Assembly (NCBI RefSeq): GCF_000282455.1
Contig: NZ_AKJG01000155.1
Location: 25,928 to 89,927 of the forward strand
Direction: 5' to 3'
DNA: 64,000 bases
Origin: Pseudomonas sp. GM74
GTDB taxonomy: Bacteria; Pseudomonadota; Gammaproteobacteria; Pseudomonadales; Pseudomonadaceae
Shown one piece after another: positions 42,966 through 54,400 of the stretch. Under the pieces are notes generated by a model. It searched no databases and had not been told where the DNA came from. It saw only the letters and a list, made by a program, of their open reading frames with translations. A program made the translations under genes and the position numbers. The number at the start of each line of letters is the position of its first letter. The first letter of the stretch is position 1.

Positions 42966-43697
42966 TTGAGCGTTGAAGCGGCTAAGCATGCACGAGAATT
43001 GCTCCTCAAGGAATACCGTGGGGTGCTCTCGACGCACTCAAAATCGATGCCCGGTTTTCCGTTCGGCTCCGTGGTTCCGTACTGCCTGGATGAGCAGGGC
43101 CGGCCGCTGATCCTGATCAGTCGCATCGCCCAGCACACGCATAATCTGCAAAAAGATCCGAAATGCTCGCTCTTTGTCGGCGAACGTGGTGCTGAAGATG
43201 TTCAGGCCGTTGGTCGACTGACTTACCTGGCCGAGGCCCGGCAGCTCGAAGACGAATCCGCCATCGAAGCCGCCTGCGAGCGTTACTACCGCTATTTCCC
43301 GGAGTCGCAGGGTTATCACAAGGCCCACGATTTCGATTTTTGGGTGCTCGAGCCTGTACGCCACCGTTACATCGGCGGTTTTGGCGCGATTCATTGGGTC
43401 AACGACCTGACCCTGGCCAACCCGTTCGCCGGCAAGGCCGAAGTGAGCATGGTCGAGCACATGAACGCCGATCACGCCAAGGCCATCGCCCATTACGTCG
43501 ATCTGGCCGGGTTGCCGAAAAACGTGGCGGCGCAAATGGTCGGTATCGATACCGAAGGCATGCACCTGCGTATCGGTCAAAGTCTGTACTGGTTGCCGTT
43601 TCAAGCGCCTTGTAATACGCCGACACAAGTCCGCGAAGCCTTGGTTTCTCTGGCTCACGCCGAGCATTGGCCGAAAAATGAAGTGGCCGATGCTTGA
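42966..43697 (+). CDS. HugZ-type FMN-split-barrel protein (heme utilisation-like)
   Basis: The 243-residue protein has an N-terminal pyridoxamine-phosphate-oxidase-like split barrel (GVLSTHSKSMPGFPFGSVVPYCLDEQGRPLILIS, with AQHTHNLQKDPKCSLFV) and a C-terminal DUF2470 domain (EVSMVEHMNADHAKAIAHYVDLAG). That architecture is shared by HugZ and HutZ heme-degrading proteins. Start is TTG 42966, preceded by AAGGAGT; an ATG at 42882 would overlap the promoter and add unconserved residues. Whether this member degrades heme is unknown. Confidence 0.85.
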   Translation: MSVEAAKHARELLLKEYRGVLSTHSKSMPGFPFGSVVPYCLDEQGRPLILISRIAQHTHNLQKDPKCSLFVGERGAEDVQAVGRLTYLAEARQLEDESAIEAACERYYRYFPESQGYHKAHDFDFWVLEPVRHRYIGGFGAIHWVNDLTLANPFAGKAEVSMVEHMNADHAKAIAHYVDLAGLPKNVAAQMVGIDTEGMHLRIGQSLYWLPFQAPCNTPTQVREALVSLAHAEHWPKNEVADA

Positions 43698-43763
43698 ATT
43701 CACGAAACGGCGACGTCATCTAAGGTGAACTGGCAAGGCATTCTTGCGTTGAGGAACCATTTG

Positions 43764-44240
43764 ATGCGCCCTTTTTTGTTGCTCTTTCTGCTGTTCCCGG
43801 TGTTGGAGCTGTTCGTATTCGTCAAGGTGGCAGGGTCCATCGGGTTTTTCCCGGCCCTGCTGCTGATCATTCTCGGCTCGATGTTCGGCGTGTTCGTGCT
43901 GCGCATCGCCGGCCTGGCCACGGCCCTGCGTGCCCGTGAAAGCCTGAGCCGCGGCGAACTGCCGGCCCAGACCATGCTCGAAGGCCTGATGCTGGCATTG
44001 GCCGGTGGCCTGCTGATTCTTCCGGGTTTCATCAGCGATGTGATCGGCCTGTTCATGCTGCTGCCGTTCAGTCGTCGCCTGCTGGCCAATAAAATGCGCC
44101 AGCGCGCCGAGGAGCAGGCGATGCGTCAGCGAGCGTTCGCCGATGACCTCCAGGCCCGTGGCGGCCCGGCGCCTCGCGAGCCGCTGGGCCGTGAGCCCAA
44201 CGTGATCGAAGGCGAGTTCGAACACCGCGATACCAAGTAA
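43764..44240 (+). CDS. fxsA: FxsA family membrane protein
   Basis: FxsA is a small inner-membrane protein named for relieving exclusion of phage T7 by the F plasmid; its normal role is unknown. ATG 43764, eight bases after GAGGA, gives 158 residues. Hydrophobic helices lie at about 2-45 (PFLLLFLLFPVLELFVFVKVAGSIGFFPALLLIILGSMFGVFVLR) and 73-105, and the tail is charged. It lies directly before groESL, as in E. coli and P. aeruginosa, with a terminator between. Confidence 0.9.
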   Translation: MRPFLLLFLLFPVLELFVFVKVAGSIGFFPALLLIILGSMFGVFVLRIAGLATALRARESLSRGELPAQTMLEGLMLALAGGLLILPGFISDVIGLFMLLPFSRRLLANKMRQRAEEQAMRQRAFADDLQARGGPAPREPLGREPNVIEGEFEHRDTK

Positions 44241-44251
44241 TTCACACATTG

Positions 44252-44280
44252 ACACGGCACCTTCGGGTGCCGTGTTCGTT
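44252..44280 (+). terminator. Terminator-like hairpin after fxsA
   Basis: Stem ACACGGCACC/GGTGCCGTGT with a very stable TTCG loop, followed by a short, mixed T stretch. Confidence 0.8.
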
Positions 44281-44315
44281 TGCGGGGCAGCGAACTGAAA
44301 ATTTTTCGCTCCCTG

Positions 44316-44345
44316 CCCTTGTAATAAGCTTATGCGCCCTTATGT
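44316..44345 (+). promoter_or_regulatory. Candidate heat-shock (sigma-32) promoter of groESL
   Basis: CCCTTGTAA (like CTTGAAA) is followed after about 12 bases by CCCTTATGT (like CCCCATNT), the arrangement of sigma-32 promoters. It lies about 145 bases before groES. No CIRCE element was seen. Confidence 0.5.
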
Positions 44346-44488
44346 AACGGTCACCGCAAGGTTTCTGGCGAACACGCCAGACAGACTTCCGCGGTTCGCT
44401 TGACGAACCGCACCCGGCACCGCCGGACTTTGTTAAACCCGCCGGGACTACACCGGCCGATGAAAACCACAATTAGGAGAGATCGACA

Positions 44489-44782
44489 ATGAAGCTTCGT
44501 CCTCTGCATGACCGCGTCGTCATCCGTCGCAGCGAAGAAGAAAAGAAAACCGCTGGCGGTATCGTCCTGCCAGGTTCGGCTGCTGAAAAAGCCAACAGCG
44601 GCGAAATCCTCGCTGTAGGCACCGGCCGCGTACTGGAAAACGGTGAAGTGCGTGCACTGTCCGTGAAAGTGGGCGACAAGGTTGTGTTCGGTCCTTACTC
44701 CGGCAGCAACACTGTGAAAGTCGACGGCGAAGACCTGCTGGTAATGAGCGAGAACGAAATTCTCGCCGTTATCGAAGGCTGA
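44489..44782 (+). CDS. groES: Co-chaperonin GroES
   Basis: GroES is the seven-membered lid of the GroEL folding chamber. The 97-residue protein begins MKLRPLHDRVVIRRSEEEKKTAGGIVLPGSAAEK, covering the conserved core and the mobile loop that binds GroEL, and includes VGDKVVFGPYSGS. It is preceded by AGGAGAGA and followed by groEL after 50 bases. Confidence 0.99.
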   Translation: MKLRPLHDRVVIRRSEEEKKTAGGIVLPGSAAEKANSGEILAVGTGRVLENGEVRALSVKVGDKVVFGPYSGSNTVKVDGEDLLVMSENEILAVIEG

Positions 44783-44832
44783 TACCCCCGTTCATTTTCC
44801 CGCTACTACAAAGTATTTAAGGAATATCGATC

Positions 44833-46479
<1,647 letters not shown>

Positions 46480-46500
46480 GCCAGCCTTACCCCTGTACGA

Positions 46501-46537
46501 AAAAACCCCGCCTGCGAAAGCAGGCGGGGTTTTTTAT
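46501..46537 (+). terminator. Terminator of groESL
   Basis: Stem AACCCCGCCTGC/GCAGGCGGGGTT around GAAA followed by a T run. Confidence 0.95.
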
Positions 46538-46568
46538 TGCCCGGACTTCAATGTTCACATCGATCCAT

Positions 46569-46594
46569 TGTGGGAGCGGGCTTGCCCGCGATGG
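46569..46594. repeat. Single REP unit
   Basis: TGTGGGAGCGGGCTTGCCCG plus CGATGG lies between groEL and the PAP2 gene, with no opposed partner nearby. Confidence 0.88.
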
Positions 46595-46601
46595 CGTCAA
46601 G

Positions 46602-47345
46602 TCAGGCGCTGACCGGTTCTGCATTCATCTCGCGATCAGCCCTCAAGGCCGGTCGATACAGAACGTAGTAATACGACCCCAGACAAATCAGCCAGCAGAA
46701 CACCGCCGTCCACACGTTGTGCGAGAAGAAGTGTGCGCCCTGCATCATCCGCCCGATGGAGAACACCGAGCCGAGGGCAAAGGCGAAGACCAACGCTGCG
46801 CGAGCCATGCGCGGGCGACGGTCACGCAATACGAAAAACAGGGCAAACAGGGTGAAGCCGGTGGCTGCATGGCCGCCGGGCCAGCAACGTCCCGGTTTAT
46901 CGGTATGCGGGCGAGGGCTCAACAGTTCGCTGTACGTCTCATGGCCGCCGAATTGCTCAAGGCTCCATGGGCATTGCACCGCCGTCACCGCTTTCATCGG
47001 CGTGACAAACGACGTCGCCAGCCCCAGCGAGAGCACCAGGCAACCCAGTTCCCGCTTGAACGGTTTGAGCCTGGCCATGAAGAACGAGGCGATGAAGCCG
47101 AGGATGGCAAACACCGAGAAGGCGATGACCACTTGCTTGGCGCGATCGTGCAGGATGTCCTCGAGGAAGTAACTGTGGCGTCCGATGAATTCCCCGGCGA
47201 CCGGGTCGTAAAACAGCCTGGCCAGGTCCATGTCCAGACTGGTCAATTCGAGCAACACCAGAATGATCGCGGCAACGGCAGGGACTCCAAGGCACACCCA
47301 GAAATTGAGCGGACGAGGAGCGGGGCGGGCTAGGGTCGAAACCAT
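46602..47345 (-). CDS. PAP2-family membrane phosphatase
   Basis: The 247-residue membrane protein has about six TM helices and the three PAP2 phosphatase motifs in a C-terminal cluster: a K-rich segment near MARLKPFKREL, PGGHAATGF (the SGH-like motif with catalytic His) and SIGRMMQGAHFFSHNVW (R-x5-H-x3 region). Family members dephosphorylate lipid A, undecaprenyl pyrophosphate or phospholipids at the periplasmic face. It is divergent from colRS across a 217-base gap. Such a neighbour is consistent with an envelope-remodelling gene under ColR control, which is inference. Confidence 0.88.
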   Translation of the reverse strand: MVSTLARPAPRPLNFWVCLGVPAVAAIILVLLELTSLDMDLARLFYDPVAGEFIGRHSYFLEDILHDRAKQVVIAFSVFAILGFIASFFMARLKPFKRELGCLVLSLGLATSFVTPMKAVTAVQCPWSLEQFGGHETYSELLSPRPHTDKPGRCWPGGHAATGFTLFALFFVLRDRRPRMARAALVFAFALGSVFSIGRMMQGAHFFSHNVWTAVFCWLICLGSYYYVLYRPALRADREMNAEPVSA

Positions 47346-47562
47346 GCGAGTTCCTTGGTCGGAAAAGTGTTCTGAAATGCGCAGCCGCGCAGAGTTTGAA
47401 CCCGATTATGTCGTCAACGTGTGAGTCGATAGTGAAAAAGTCGTTAATGCAGCAAACGTTTGATTTCAACGGTTACAGCAGCATGCAATCCTAGCCCTGA
47501 GTCACACTTGGCCTTAAGCTGCGCGGGCCACGACGGCCGTTACTGTGGACGGAGAGATACCC

Positions 47563-48246
47563 ATGCGAATTCTATTGGTTGAAGACAACCGCGATATCCT
47601 GGCCAACCTGGCCGATTACCTGGGGCTCAAAGGCTATACCGTGGATTGCGCTCAGGATGGTCTGTCGGGCCTGCATCTGGCGGCCACCGAGCACTACGAT
47701 TTGATCGTGCTCGATATCATGTTGCCCGGCATCGATGGCTACACCTTGTGCAAGCGCCTGCGCGAGGATGCTCGCCGCGAAACGCCGGTGATCATGCTCA
47801 CGGCCCGCGATCAATTGGATGACCGTCTGCAAGGCTTCAAGTCCGGCGCCGATGACTACCTGATCAAACCGTTTGCCCTTTCAGAGCTGGCAGCGCGTAT
47901 CGAAGCGGTCATGCGCCGTACCCAGGGCGGCGGGCGACGGACCTTGCAGGTCGGCGACCTGAGCTACGACCTGGACACCCTGGAAGTCACTCGCGAAGGC
48001 CGGTTGCTGAAACTCAACCCGGTCGGCCTGAAGTTGCTGGCCGTGCTGATGCAGAAAAGCCCTCATGTGCTGCGCCGTGAAATTCTTGAAGAGGCGCTCT
48101 GGGGCGACGACTGCCCGGACAGCGACAGCCTGCGCAGCCATGTCCACCAATTGCGCCAGGTGATCGACAAGCCTTTCGCCAAGCCATTGCTGCAAACCGT
48201 GCACGGTGTGGGGTATCGCCTGGCCGAGGGCCGTGATGGAGTTTAA
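47563..48246 (+). CDS. colR: Response regulator ColR (OmpR/PhoB type)
   Basis: ColR controls outer-membrane and LPS-related genes in pseudomonads and supports root colonisation and resistance to excess zinc and iron. ATG 47563, after GGAGAG, gives 227 residues. The receiver domain has D51 (LIVLDIMLPGIDGYTLCKRL), and the C-terminal winged helix (LLKLNPVGLKLLAVLMQKSPHVLRREILEEALWGDDCPDSDSLRSHVHQLRQVID) is of OmpR type. Its last 11 bases overlap colS. Confidence 0.92.
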   Translation: MRILLVEDNRDILANLADYLGLKGYTVDCAQDGLSGLHLAATEHYDLIVLDIMLPGIDGYTLCKRLREDARRETPVIMLTARDQLDDRLQGFKSGADDYLIKPFALSELAARIEAVMRRTQGGGRRTLQVGDLSYDLDTLEVTREGRLLKLNPVGLKLLAVLMQKSPHVLRREILEEALWGDDCPDSDSLRSHVHQLRQVIDKPFAKPLLQTVHGVGYRLAEGRDGV

Positions 48247-49510
48247 GCAGAGCCTTGCTCAACGCATCATCATTGCCTTTGCGCTGATGAGCGCACTGGT
48301 GGCGGGCGCCTTTGCCATGGGCATCGTGGCGACCGTGCACCTGGTGGAGGAAAAGCTGATTTCGGCCGGTCTGGGCGGCGATTTGCAGCGCCTGTTGTTG
48401 ATGGACAATGTCACGGACTGGAGCCACCGCCCCGAACCGGACCAATTGTTCTACTTCAGCAACGGGCCGGGCGATTTCAGGTTGCCCAAGGATTTGCGGC
48501 ACCTGGAGCCGGGTTTCCACGAAGTGTTCCGTGAAAACCTGTCGTACCACGCCATGGTCGAAATCGTTGACGGCCGACGTTACGTGCTGTTGCAGGACCA
48601 GAGCGACTTCGAAGAGCGTGAACGGGTGCTGTTTGCCGTGGTGCTGGTGGGTTTCGTGCTGAGCCTGGCACTGGCGGTGTTTCTTGGCTGGGTGCTGGCA
48701 CGCAGGGTCATGGCGCCGGTGGTGCGGCTGGCCCGCCAGGTGCGCCATCGCGATCAACTGCTGGGTTTGGCTCCCCCCTTGGCGCCGGATTACGCCGCTG
48801 ACGAAGTGGGCGAACTGGCCGTGGCCTTCGACGCCACCCTCGGACGCTTGCGTCAGGCCCTGAACCGCGAGCGTTTGTTCACCAGCGACGTCAGCCACGA
48901 ATTGCGTACCCCCCTGATGATCCTGGCCAGTTCCTGCGAGTTGCTGCTGGAAAACCCAGGTATCGATCAGCGCGGTCGCGCTCAGGTCGAGCGTATTGCC
49001 CGGGCATGTGAAGAAATGCGTGAGCTGGTGCAAACCTTCCTGATGCTGGCCCGTGCCCAGCGCGAAGATGCCAGCATGTCGCCGCAGCAGTCCCTGGGCC
49101 AGGTGGCCGAGGACCTGGTCGGTCTGTGGCGCGAACCTATCGAAAGCAAAGGGTTGGAACTGATCTTCGAACCGGGCGACCCCGAGGTCAAGGGTTACAA
49201 CGCGACGTTCCTGCATGCGGTAATGGGGAACTTGCTGCGCAACGCCTTGCACTACACCGAACGGGGCTTCATTCGCTTGAGCCTGACGGGCACGGGATTT
49301 CTGGTCGAAGACAGCGGTGTGGGCATTCCCGAGGAAAAACGCGAGGCGATGTTCGAACCCTTCGTTCGGGGCACTGAAAAACGCGGGGAAGGTTTGGGCC
49401 TGGGGCTTTCACTGGTGCAGCGGATCTGTGAAAACCAGGGCTGGAACGTCAGCCTGACTACGATGGAGCCCAGTGGCTGCCGTTTTCAGGTGGAGCTGTC
49501 TCGAACATGA
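48236..49510 (+). CDS. colS: Sensor histidine kinase ColS
   Basis: ColS senses periplasmic zinc and ferric iron in P. putida. ATG 48236 gives 424 residues. TM1 is about 10-32 and TM2 about 131-153, and the short periplasmic domain lies between. The residues reported as important for metal response in P. putida ColS appear at the same positions: H35, E38, D57, E96, E126 and E129 (FEERE contains the ExxE pair). HAMP is about 155-210, the H-box is FTSDVSHELRTPLM, and the ATPase domain has GNLLRNALHYTE, EDSGVGIPEE and RGEGLGLGLSL. Confidence 0.93.
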   Translation: MEFKQSLAQRIIIAFALMSALVAGAFAMGIVATVHLVEEKLISAGLGGDLQRLLLMDNVTDWSHRPEPDQLFYFSNGPGDFRLPKDLRHLEPGFHEVFRENLSYHAMVEIVDGRRYVLLQDQSDFEERERVLFAVVLVGFVLSLALAVFLGWVLARRVMAPVVRLARQVRHRDQLLGLAPPLAPDYAADEVGELAVAFDATLGRLRQALNRERLFTSDVSHELRTPLMILASSCELLLENPGIDQRGRAQVERIARACEEMRELVQTFLMLARAQREDASMSPQQSLGQVAEDLVGLWREPIESKGLELIFEPGDPEVKGYNATFLHAVMGNLLRNALHYTERGFIRLSLTGTGFLVEDSGVGIPEEKREAMFEPFVRGTEKRGEGLGLGLSLVQRICENQGWNVSLTTMEPSGCRFQVELSRT

Positions 49511-49661
49511 TCTGTTGTGTCAGGCACCCGGCAAACCCTATCAATTCTGAAAAACCCTGTAATACTTCCGGGCTTCGCCTAACGATATTTTCACAAATGG
49601 ATGACCAGTCGTCGACACCGCAAAATCTAAGGTAGTTGCTATCAGAAGTTCAGGAGACCTG

Positions 49662-50333
49662 ATGATGGACGGCCCGATCAAACTCGATTTTTCGGAAAAG
49701 TACGACGATCAACACGCGCAACGCTATTTGCGCAAACACAAGGAAGGTCTCGGCCGTCAATTGTCCCATTGGCGTGATGAGCAAATGGCGCGTAAGGCGT
49801 TGGCCCTGGTTGGCGAACCTGGTCTGGTCCTCGATTTACCTTGTGGTGCAGGACGTTTCTGGCCCTTGTTGGCGGAAAAATCCAACCGCGTGATCATCGG
49901 TGCCGATAATTCGGAGTCCATGCTGAAGATCGCAACCCAGGCGCAACCTGTCGATGTGGTGAAACGGGTACAACCCTTGCACACATCCGCATTCGACATC
50001 GCCTTGCCGGACAACTCCGTCGACAGCATTTTTTGCATGCGATTGCTCCACCACATTGGTGAAGCCGAGCATCGCATGGCTATTTTGCGTGAATTCGAGC
50101 GGGTTTCCCGTGATAGCGTGATCCTTTCGCTGTGGGTCGATGGCAACTTCAAGGCCTGGAAACGCAAGCGTTCGGAGAAAACCCGTGGGCAGGAAGGTTA
50201 CCAAAACCGCTTTGTGTTACCGGTCGCTACCGTAGAAAAGGAATTTGAGCAGGCGGGTTTCCGCATCCAGGAACAACTGGACTTTTTGCCGCTCTATGCC
50301 ATGTGGCGAGTTTATGTATTACGCAAGAGGTAA
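49662..50333 (+). CDS. SAM-dependent methyltransferase of the colRS operon
   Basis: The 223-residue class I methyltransferase shows motif I VLDLPCGAGRFWPLL, motif II IIGADNSESML and a DNSVDSIFCMRLLHHI segment. It corresponds to the methyltransferase gene found after colRS in P. putida and P. fluorescens (called warA in some work). The partner kinase-like gene begins four bases after its stop. A role in modifying LPS or another envelope molecule is likely but not proven. Confidence 0.87.
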   Translation: MMDGPIKLDFSEKYDDQHAQRYLRKHKEGLGRQLSHWRDEQMARKALALVGEPGLVLDLPCGAGRFWPLLAEKSNRVIIGADNSESMLKIATQAQPVDVVKRVQPLHTSAFDIALPDNSVDSIFCMRLLHHIGEAEHRMAILREFERVSRDSVILSLWVDGNFKAWKRKRSEKTRGQEGYQNRFVLPVATVEKEFEQAGFRIQEQLDFLPLYAMWRVYVLRKR

Positions 50334-50337
50334 CAGG

Positions 50338-51051
50338 ATGGCAGTGCAGTGTGCAGCAGAAACGGAAGTCGTTCCCCAGGATCGCTTCGATTACTTCTGG
50401 AATCAGCGCGGTGAATGGGTTGAAGAACCCAACGTCCGTCGCGGCGGGGAAAGCGGCGTTCAACGCCTGATGGGCAGTGATGGTCAATTGCTCTACGTCA
50501 AGCGCCAGACCGGGCATATCCATCGTAGCTTGCAGCACCCTTTCGGGCGGCCTACGGTAATGCGCGAGCATGCTGCGCTCATAGGCGTGACCGCACTTGG
50601 CGTACGGGTTCCGGAAATCGTTTTCTGTGGCGCACAGGGCGATCCTGTACACAAGTGGCGTGCTTTGCTGGTCACCAAGTCGCTGGACGGCTACGAGGAA
50701 ATCGATCGCTGGTACGCCGGTGGCGGTCGCGAGCGTCATGGTGAAGCCATAAACGACCGAGTGCTCAAGGACCTGGCTGAAAACCTGGCTCGCATGCACA
50801 AGGGCCGCTGGCAGCACGGTTGCCTTTACGACAAGCATGTTTTCGTTCGCGTGACCGGTGAGGGCGAGACGGCCAAGGTCGAGGTTGCCCTGATCGATCT
50901 GGAGAAATGCCGACAGCGTTTGACCGCCAATCGCGCAGCTGTCCATGACTTGAAGCAGTTGCGTCGCCACTCGTCGTTCAGCGATGCAGACTGGAAAAAG
51001 CTCATCTACTTTTATGAGACGGCGTTTGGCAGCGCTATCAAGGGTTTATAG
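50338..51051 (+). CDS. InaA/LPS-kinase-like protein of the colRS operon
   Basis: This 237-residue protein has the fold of small LPS heptose kinases of the WaaP/InaA type. It shows a Lys in LLYVKRQTGH, the catalytic-loop-like HGCLYDKHVFV and the metal-binding-like VALIDLEKCRQR, where D of IDLEK matches the kinase DFG/DLE aspartate. Homologues after colRS have been called wapQ or warB. The start ATG 50338 follows AGAGGTAACAGG. It probably phosphorylates an LPS core sugar; the substrate is inferred only. Confidence 0.87.
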   Translation: MAVQCAAETEVVPQDRFDYFWNQRGEWVEEPNVRRGGESGVQRLMGSDGQLLYVKRQTGHIHRSLQHPFGRPTVMREHAALIGVTALGVRVPEIVFCGAQGDPVHKWRALLVTKSLDGYEEIDRWYAGGGRERHGEAINDRVLKDLAENLARMHKGRWQHGCLYDKHVFVRVTGEGETAKVEVALIDLEKCRQRLTANRAAVHDLKQLRRHSSFSDADWKKLIYFYETAFGSAIKGL

Positions 51052-51053
51052 CG

Positions 51054-51281
51054 ATGAAACTCGAAATTGCACGAGGTTTGTTTCTGGTAGGAGCCTTGGC
51101 AGTTGCATCGATCGCGATGGCAACCTGGGAGCAACCACGCCCCCAGGTTCTCAGTTCGATAAACGCAGAAGAACATTGTCCGTTGCCACGGGTTGCCAAG
51201 GCATCCGTGTCCACTCGACCCGATCATGACTTGTTGCTGTTCATGTTCGGTCTTTCTCAGGGATTGAGGCCGCAGAGTTGA
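51054..51281 (+). CDS. Small exported or membrane-anchored hypothetical protein
   Basis: A 75-residue protein begins two bases after the stop of the InaA-like gene, so it is very likely co-translated. MKLEIARGLFLVGALAVASIAMATWE is a signal peptide or single anchor, and the remaining 50 residues (with one Cys in EEHCPLPR and a hydrophobic LLLFMFGLSQGL near the end) match no family I recognise. A terminator follows directly, making this the last gene of the col operon. Confidence 0.65.
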   Translation: MKLEIARGLFLVGALAVASIAMATWEQPRPQVLSSINAEEHCPLPRVAKASVSTRPDHDLLLFMFGLSQGLRPQS

Positions 51282-51301
51282 ACCGATTGAAGCCAAAATG
51301 A

Positions 51302-51330
51302 AAGGCCTCGCACTTGCGAGGCCTTTTTTT
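51302..51330 (+). terminator. Terminator of the colRS operon
   Basis: Stem AAGGCCTCGC/GCGAGGCCTT with a short loop followed by seven T residues. Confidence 0.93.
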
Positions 51331-51360
51331 GCCCTGATTTTCAACCTGCACGATTCAATG

Positions 51361-51465
51361 CGGGAGCGGGCTTGCTCGCGAAAGCGGTGTGTCAGGCAAC
51401 ATCTTTGTTGAATGTTGAGCCGCATTCGTCGGAACGCCGCCCGGAGCAAGCCCGCTCCCACAGGT
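51361..51465. repeat. REPIN between the col operon and mexW
   Basis: GGGAGCGGGCTTGCTCGCG and its complement face each other around a spacer of about 60 bases. Confidence 0.88.
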
Positions 51466-51474
51466 TTCTCTGCA

Positions 51475-54400
51475 TCAGGGTTTATCCGGTTTGGCCAGCA
51501 CCGTGTAGACGCACGGCAACACAAACAGGGTGAACAACGTGCCGATCGACATGCCCGTCGCGATGACCGTGCCGATGTCGAACCGGCTGACCGCACCAGC
51601 ACCGCTGGCGATGATCAATGGCACCATGCCAAACACCATCGCCGCGGTGGTCATCAACACCGGACGCAGCCGGATGGCCGCCGCTTCCTCCACCGCTTCC
51701 CGTGCGGTCAGGCCCTTGTCCTTGCGGAGCTGATTGGCAAACTCGACGATCAGGATGCCGTGCTTGCTGATCAGCCCGATCAAGGTCACCAGCCCGACCT
51801 GGGTATAGATGTTCATGCTCGACCACCCCAGGAACAGCGGAATCAATGCGCCGCAGATAGACAGGGGTACGGTGACCAGGATCACCAGCGGGTCGCGGAA
51901 GCTTTCGAACTGGGCCGCCAGCACCAGGAAAATGATCGCCAGTGCCAGGGCAAAGGTGACCCACAGGGCACTGCCTTCCTGTACGTACTGCCTCGATGCG
52001 CCGGCGTAGTCGAAAGCAAAGCCGGCGGGGGCCTCTTCCCGGGCGATCTGGCGCACGAGGTCGATGGCTTCCCCCATGCTCACCAGCGGCACGCCGGACA
52101 GGATGGCCGAGTTGAGTTGCTGGAACTGGTTCAGTTGCCTCGGTCGAGCGCGGTCGGTGACGGTGATCAGGGTCGACAACGCCAACAGTTCACCCTTGGT
52201 GTTTTTCACGTAGTAGTTGTTGAGCCAATCCGGATTGTCACGGAACGGCCGCTCGACCTGGGCAATGACCTTGTAGCTGCGACCTTCAATGGTGAATCGG
52301 TTGATCTCGCCTTCACCCAGCAGGGTCGCCAGGGTTCCCCCCAGGTCCTGCATGGAAACTCCCATCTGCGCAGCCTTGGCGCGGTCGATATCCACCACTA
52401 CCTCCGGCTTGTCGAAGGCCAGGTCAACGTGGACAAACGCAAACTTGCCGGATTCCTTCGCACGTTTTTTGACCCGGTCGACCACCTGCAGCAGCAATTC
52501 GTAATCGTTGGCGGAGTTGATGACGAACTGGAACGGCACGCCTTCGCCGGTGCCCGGCAGTGACGGCAAGTTGAAGCCGAAGATCTGCAGCCCCGGGATC
52601 TTTTCCAGTTTGGCCTGTACCTCGGGCAGGATCGCCATTTGCGTTCGACTGCGATCGTCCCATGGCTTGAGCAGGAAACCGCCGATGCCCGATTGCACGC
52701 CGTTGAAGCCGTTGATCTGGAACGACGAGTAGTACTCGGGAAACGCCTTGAAGATCGAGACGAACTCGTCGGTGTAGGTGTTCAGGTAGTCGAGGTTGGT
52801 TGGTTGCGGGGCGTTGGCAATCATGAAAATGATGCCCTGGTCCTCATCCGGCGCCAGTTCAGATTTGGTGAAATTGAGAAGGACCGGGATCAGGCACAAC
52901 ACGATCACGGCGAACACCAGCACCACCGGCCGGGTGTTGAGGGTGCCGTGAAGCAGGCTCTGGTAGCGGCGCTTGAGGCGTTCGAAAATCATGTCCAGGC
53001 GATGGGACAGGCCGCTGGGATTCTCGTCGTGACGCAGCAGAAACGCACACATCATCGGCGACAGGGTCAGGGCGACGATACCGGAAATCACCACCGCGCC
53101 GGCCAGGGTCAGGGCGAACTCCTTGAACAGCGCCCCCGTCAGGCCGGTCAGGAAGCCGATCGGTGCGTACACCGCCGCCAGGGTGATGGTCATCGAAACC
53201 ACCGGCATGGCGATTTCCCGGGCGCCTTCAATGGCGGCCTCGAGCGGTGTCTTGCCTTCCTCGATGTGACGGTGAATGTTTTCCACCACCACGATGGCGT
53301 CATCCACCACCAGGCCGATGGCCAAAACCATCGCCAGCAGGGTGAGCAGGTTGATCGAGTACCCCATCATCTGCATGAAGAACATGACGCCGATCATCGA
53401 CAGCGGGATGGTCACCACCGGGATCACCACCGAGCGCAGGGCCCCGAGGAACAGGAACACCACCACGATCACGATCAGCACCGCTTCGAACAGGGTCTTT
53501 ACCACTTCGTCGATCGAAGCCTGGATGAACAGGGTGGCGTCGTAGGCGATTTCACCTTTCAGGTTCGGCGGTAGCTGGGCCTCCAGGTCCGGCATGATCT
53601 TGCGCACTTCCTTGATCACTTCCAGCGGGTTGGCGCCGGGCGTCGCCTTGATACCGATGTACACCGAAGGGGTGCCGCCGAACGAGCTGATGGAGTCGTA
53701 GTTTTCCGCCCCCATTTCCACACGTGCCACATCCCGCAGCAGCACACGGCTGTCGCCATCGACCTTGAGCGGAATTGTCCCGAAGGCTTCGGCGGACTTG
53801 AGTTCGGTATTGGCGTTGATGCTGGTGACCACGTATTCGCCCTTCACCTCGCCGGCGGCAGAGAGGAAGTTGTACTGGCGCACCGCGTTGGTCACATCGC
53901 TGGCACTGAGGCCGAATCCCGCCAGCTTCATCGGGTCCAGCCACAGGCGCATGGCAAATACCTGGTTACCGAGGATCTCGGCTTCGGCCATACCGGGCAA
54001 GGTCGCCAGCTTGGGCTGGATCACCCGTGACAGATAATCGGTAATCTGCGGGTTGCTCAACTCCTTGCTGAAGTAGCTGATGTACATCAGCACTGACGCA
54101 TCGGCAGACTCTTTGCTCAGCACCGGGTCTTCAGCGTCCTGGGGCAGCTGGTTCTTGACCTCGTTGGCCTTGGCCAGCAGCTCGGTAAACAGACGGTCGC
54201 TGTTGGAGCCGACGCGCGCGTAGATCGAGATCACCGAGAAATTCTGGCGACTGACCGAGGTCATGTAGTCGATGCCCTCGGCGCTGGCCAGGCTTTGCTG
54301 CATCGGTTGGGTGATGTAGCCCTGGATGGTCTCGGCGTTGGCCCCGGGGTAGGCGGTGGTCACCGTGATCAGGGCGTTTTCCATTTGCGGGTACTGGCGT

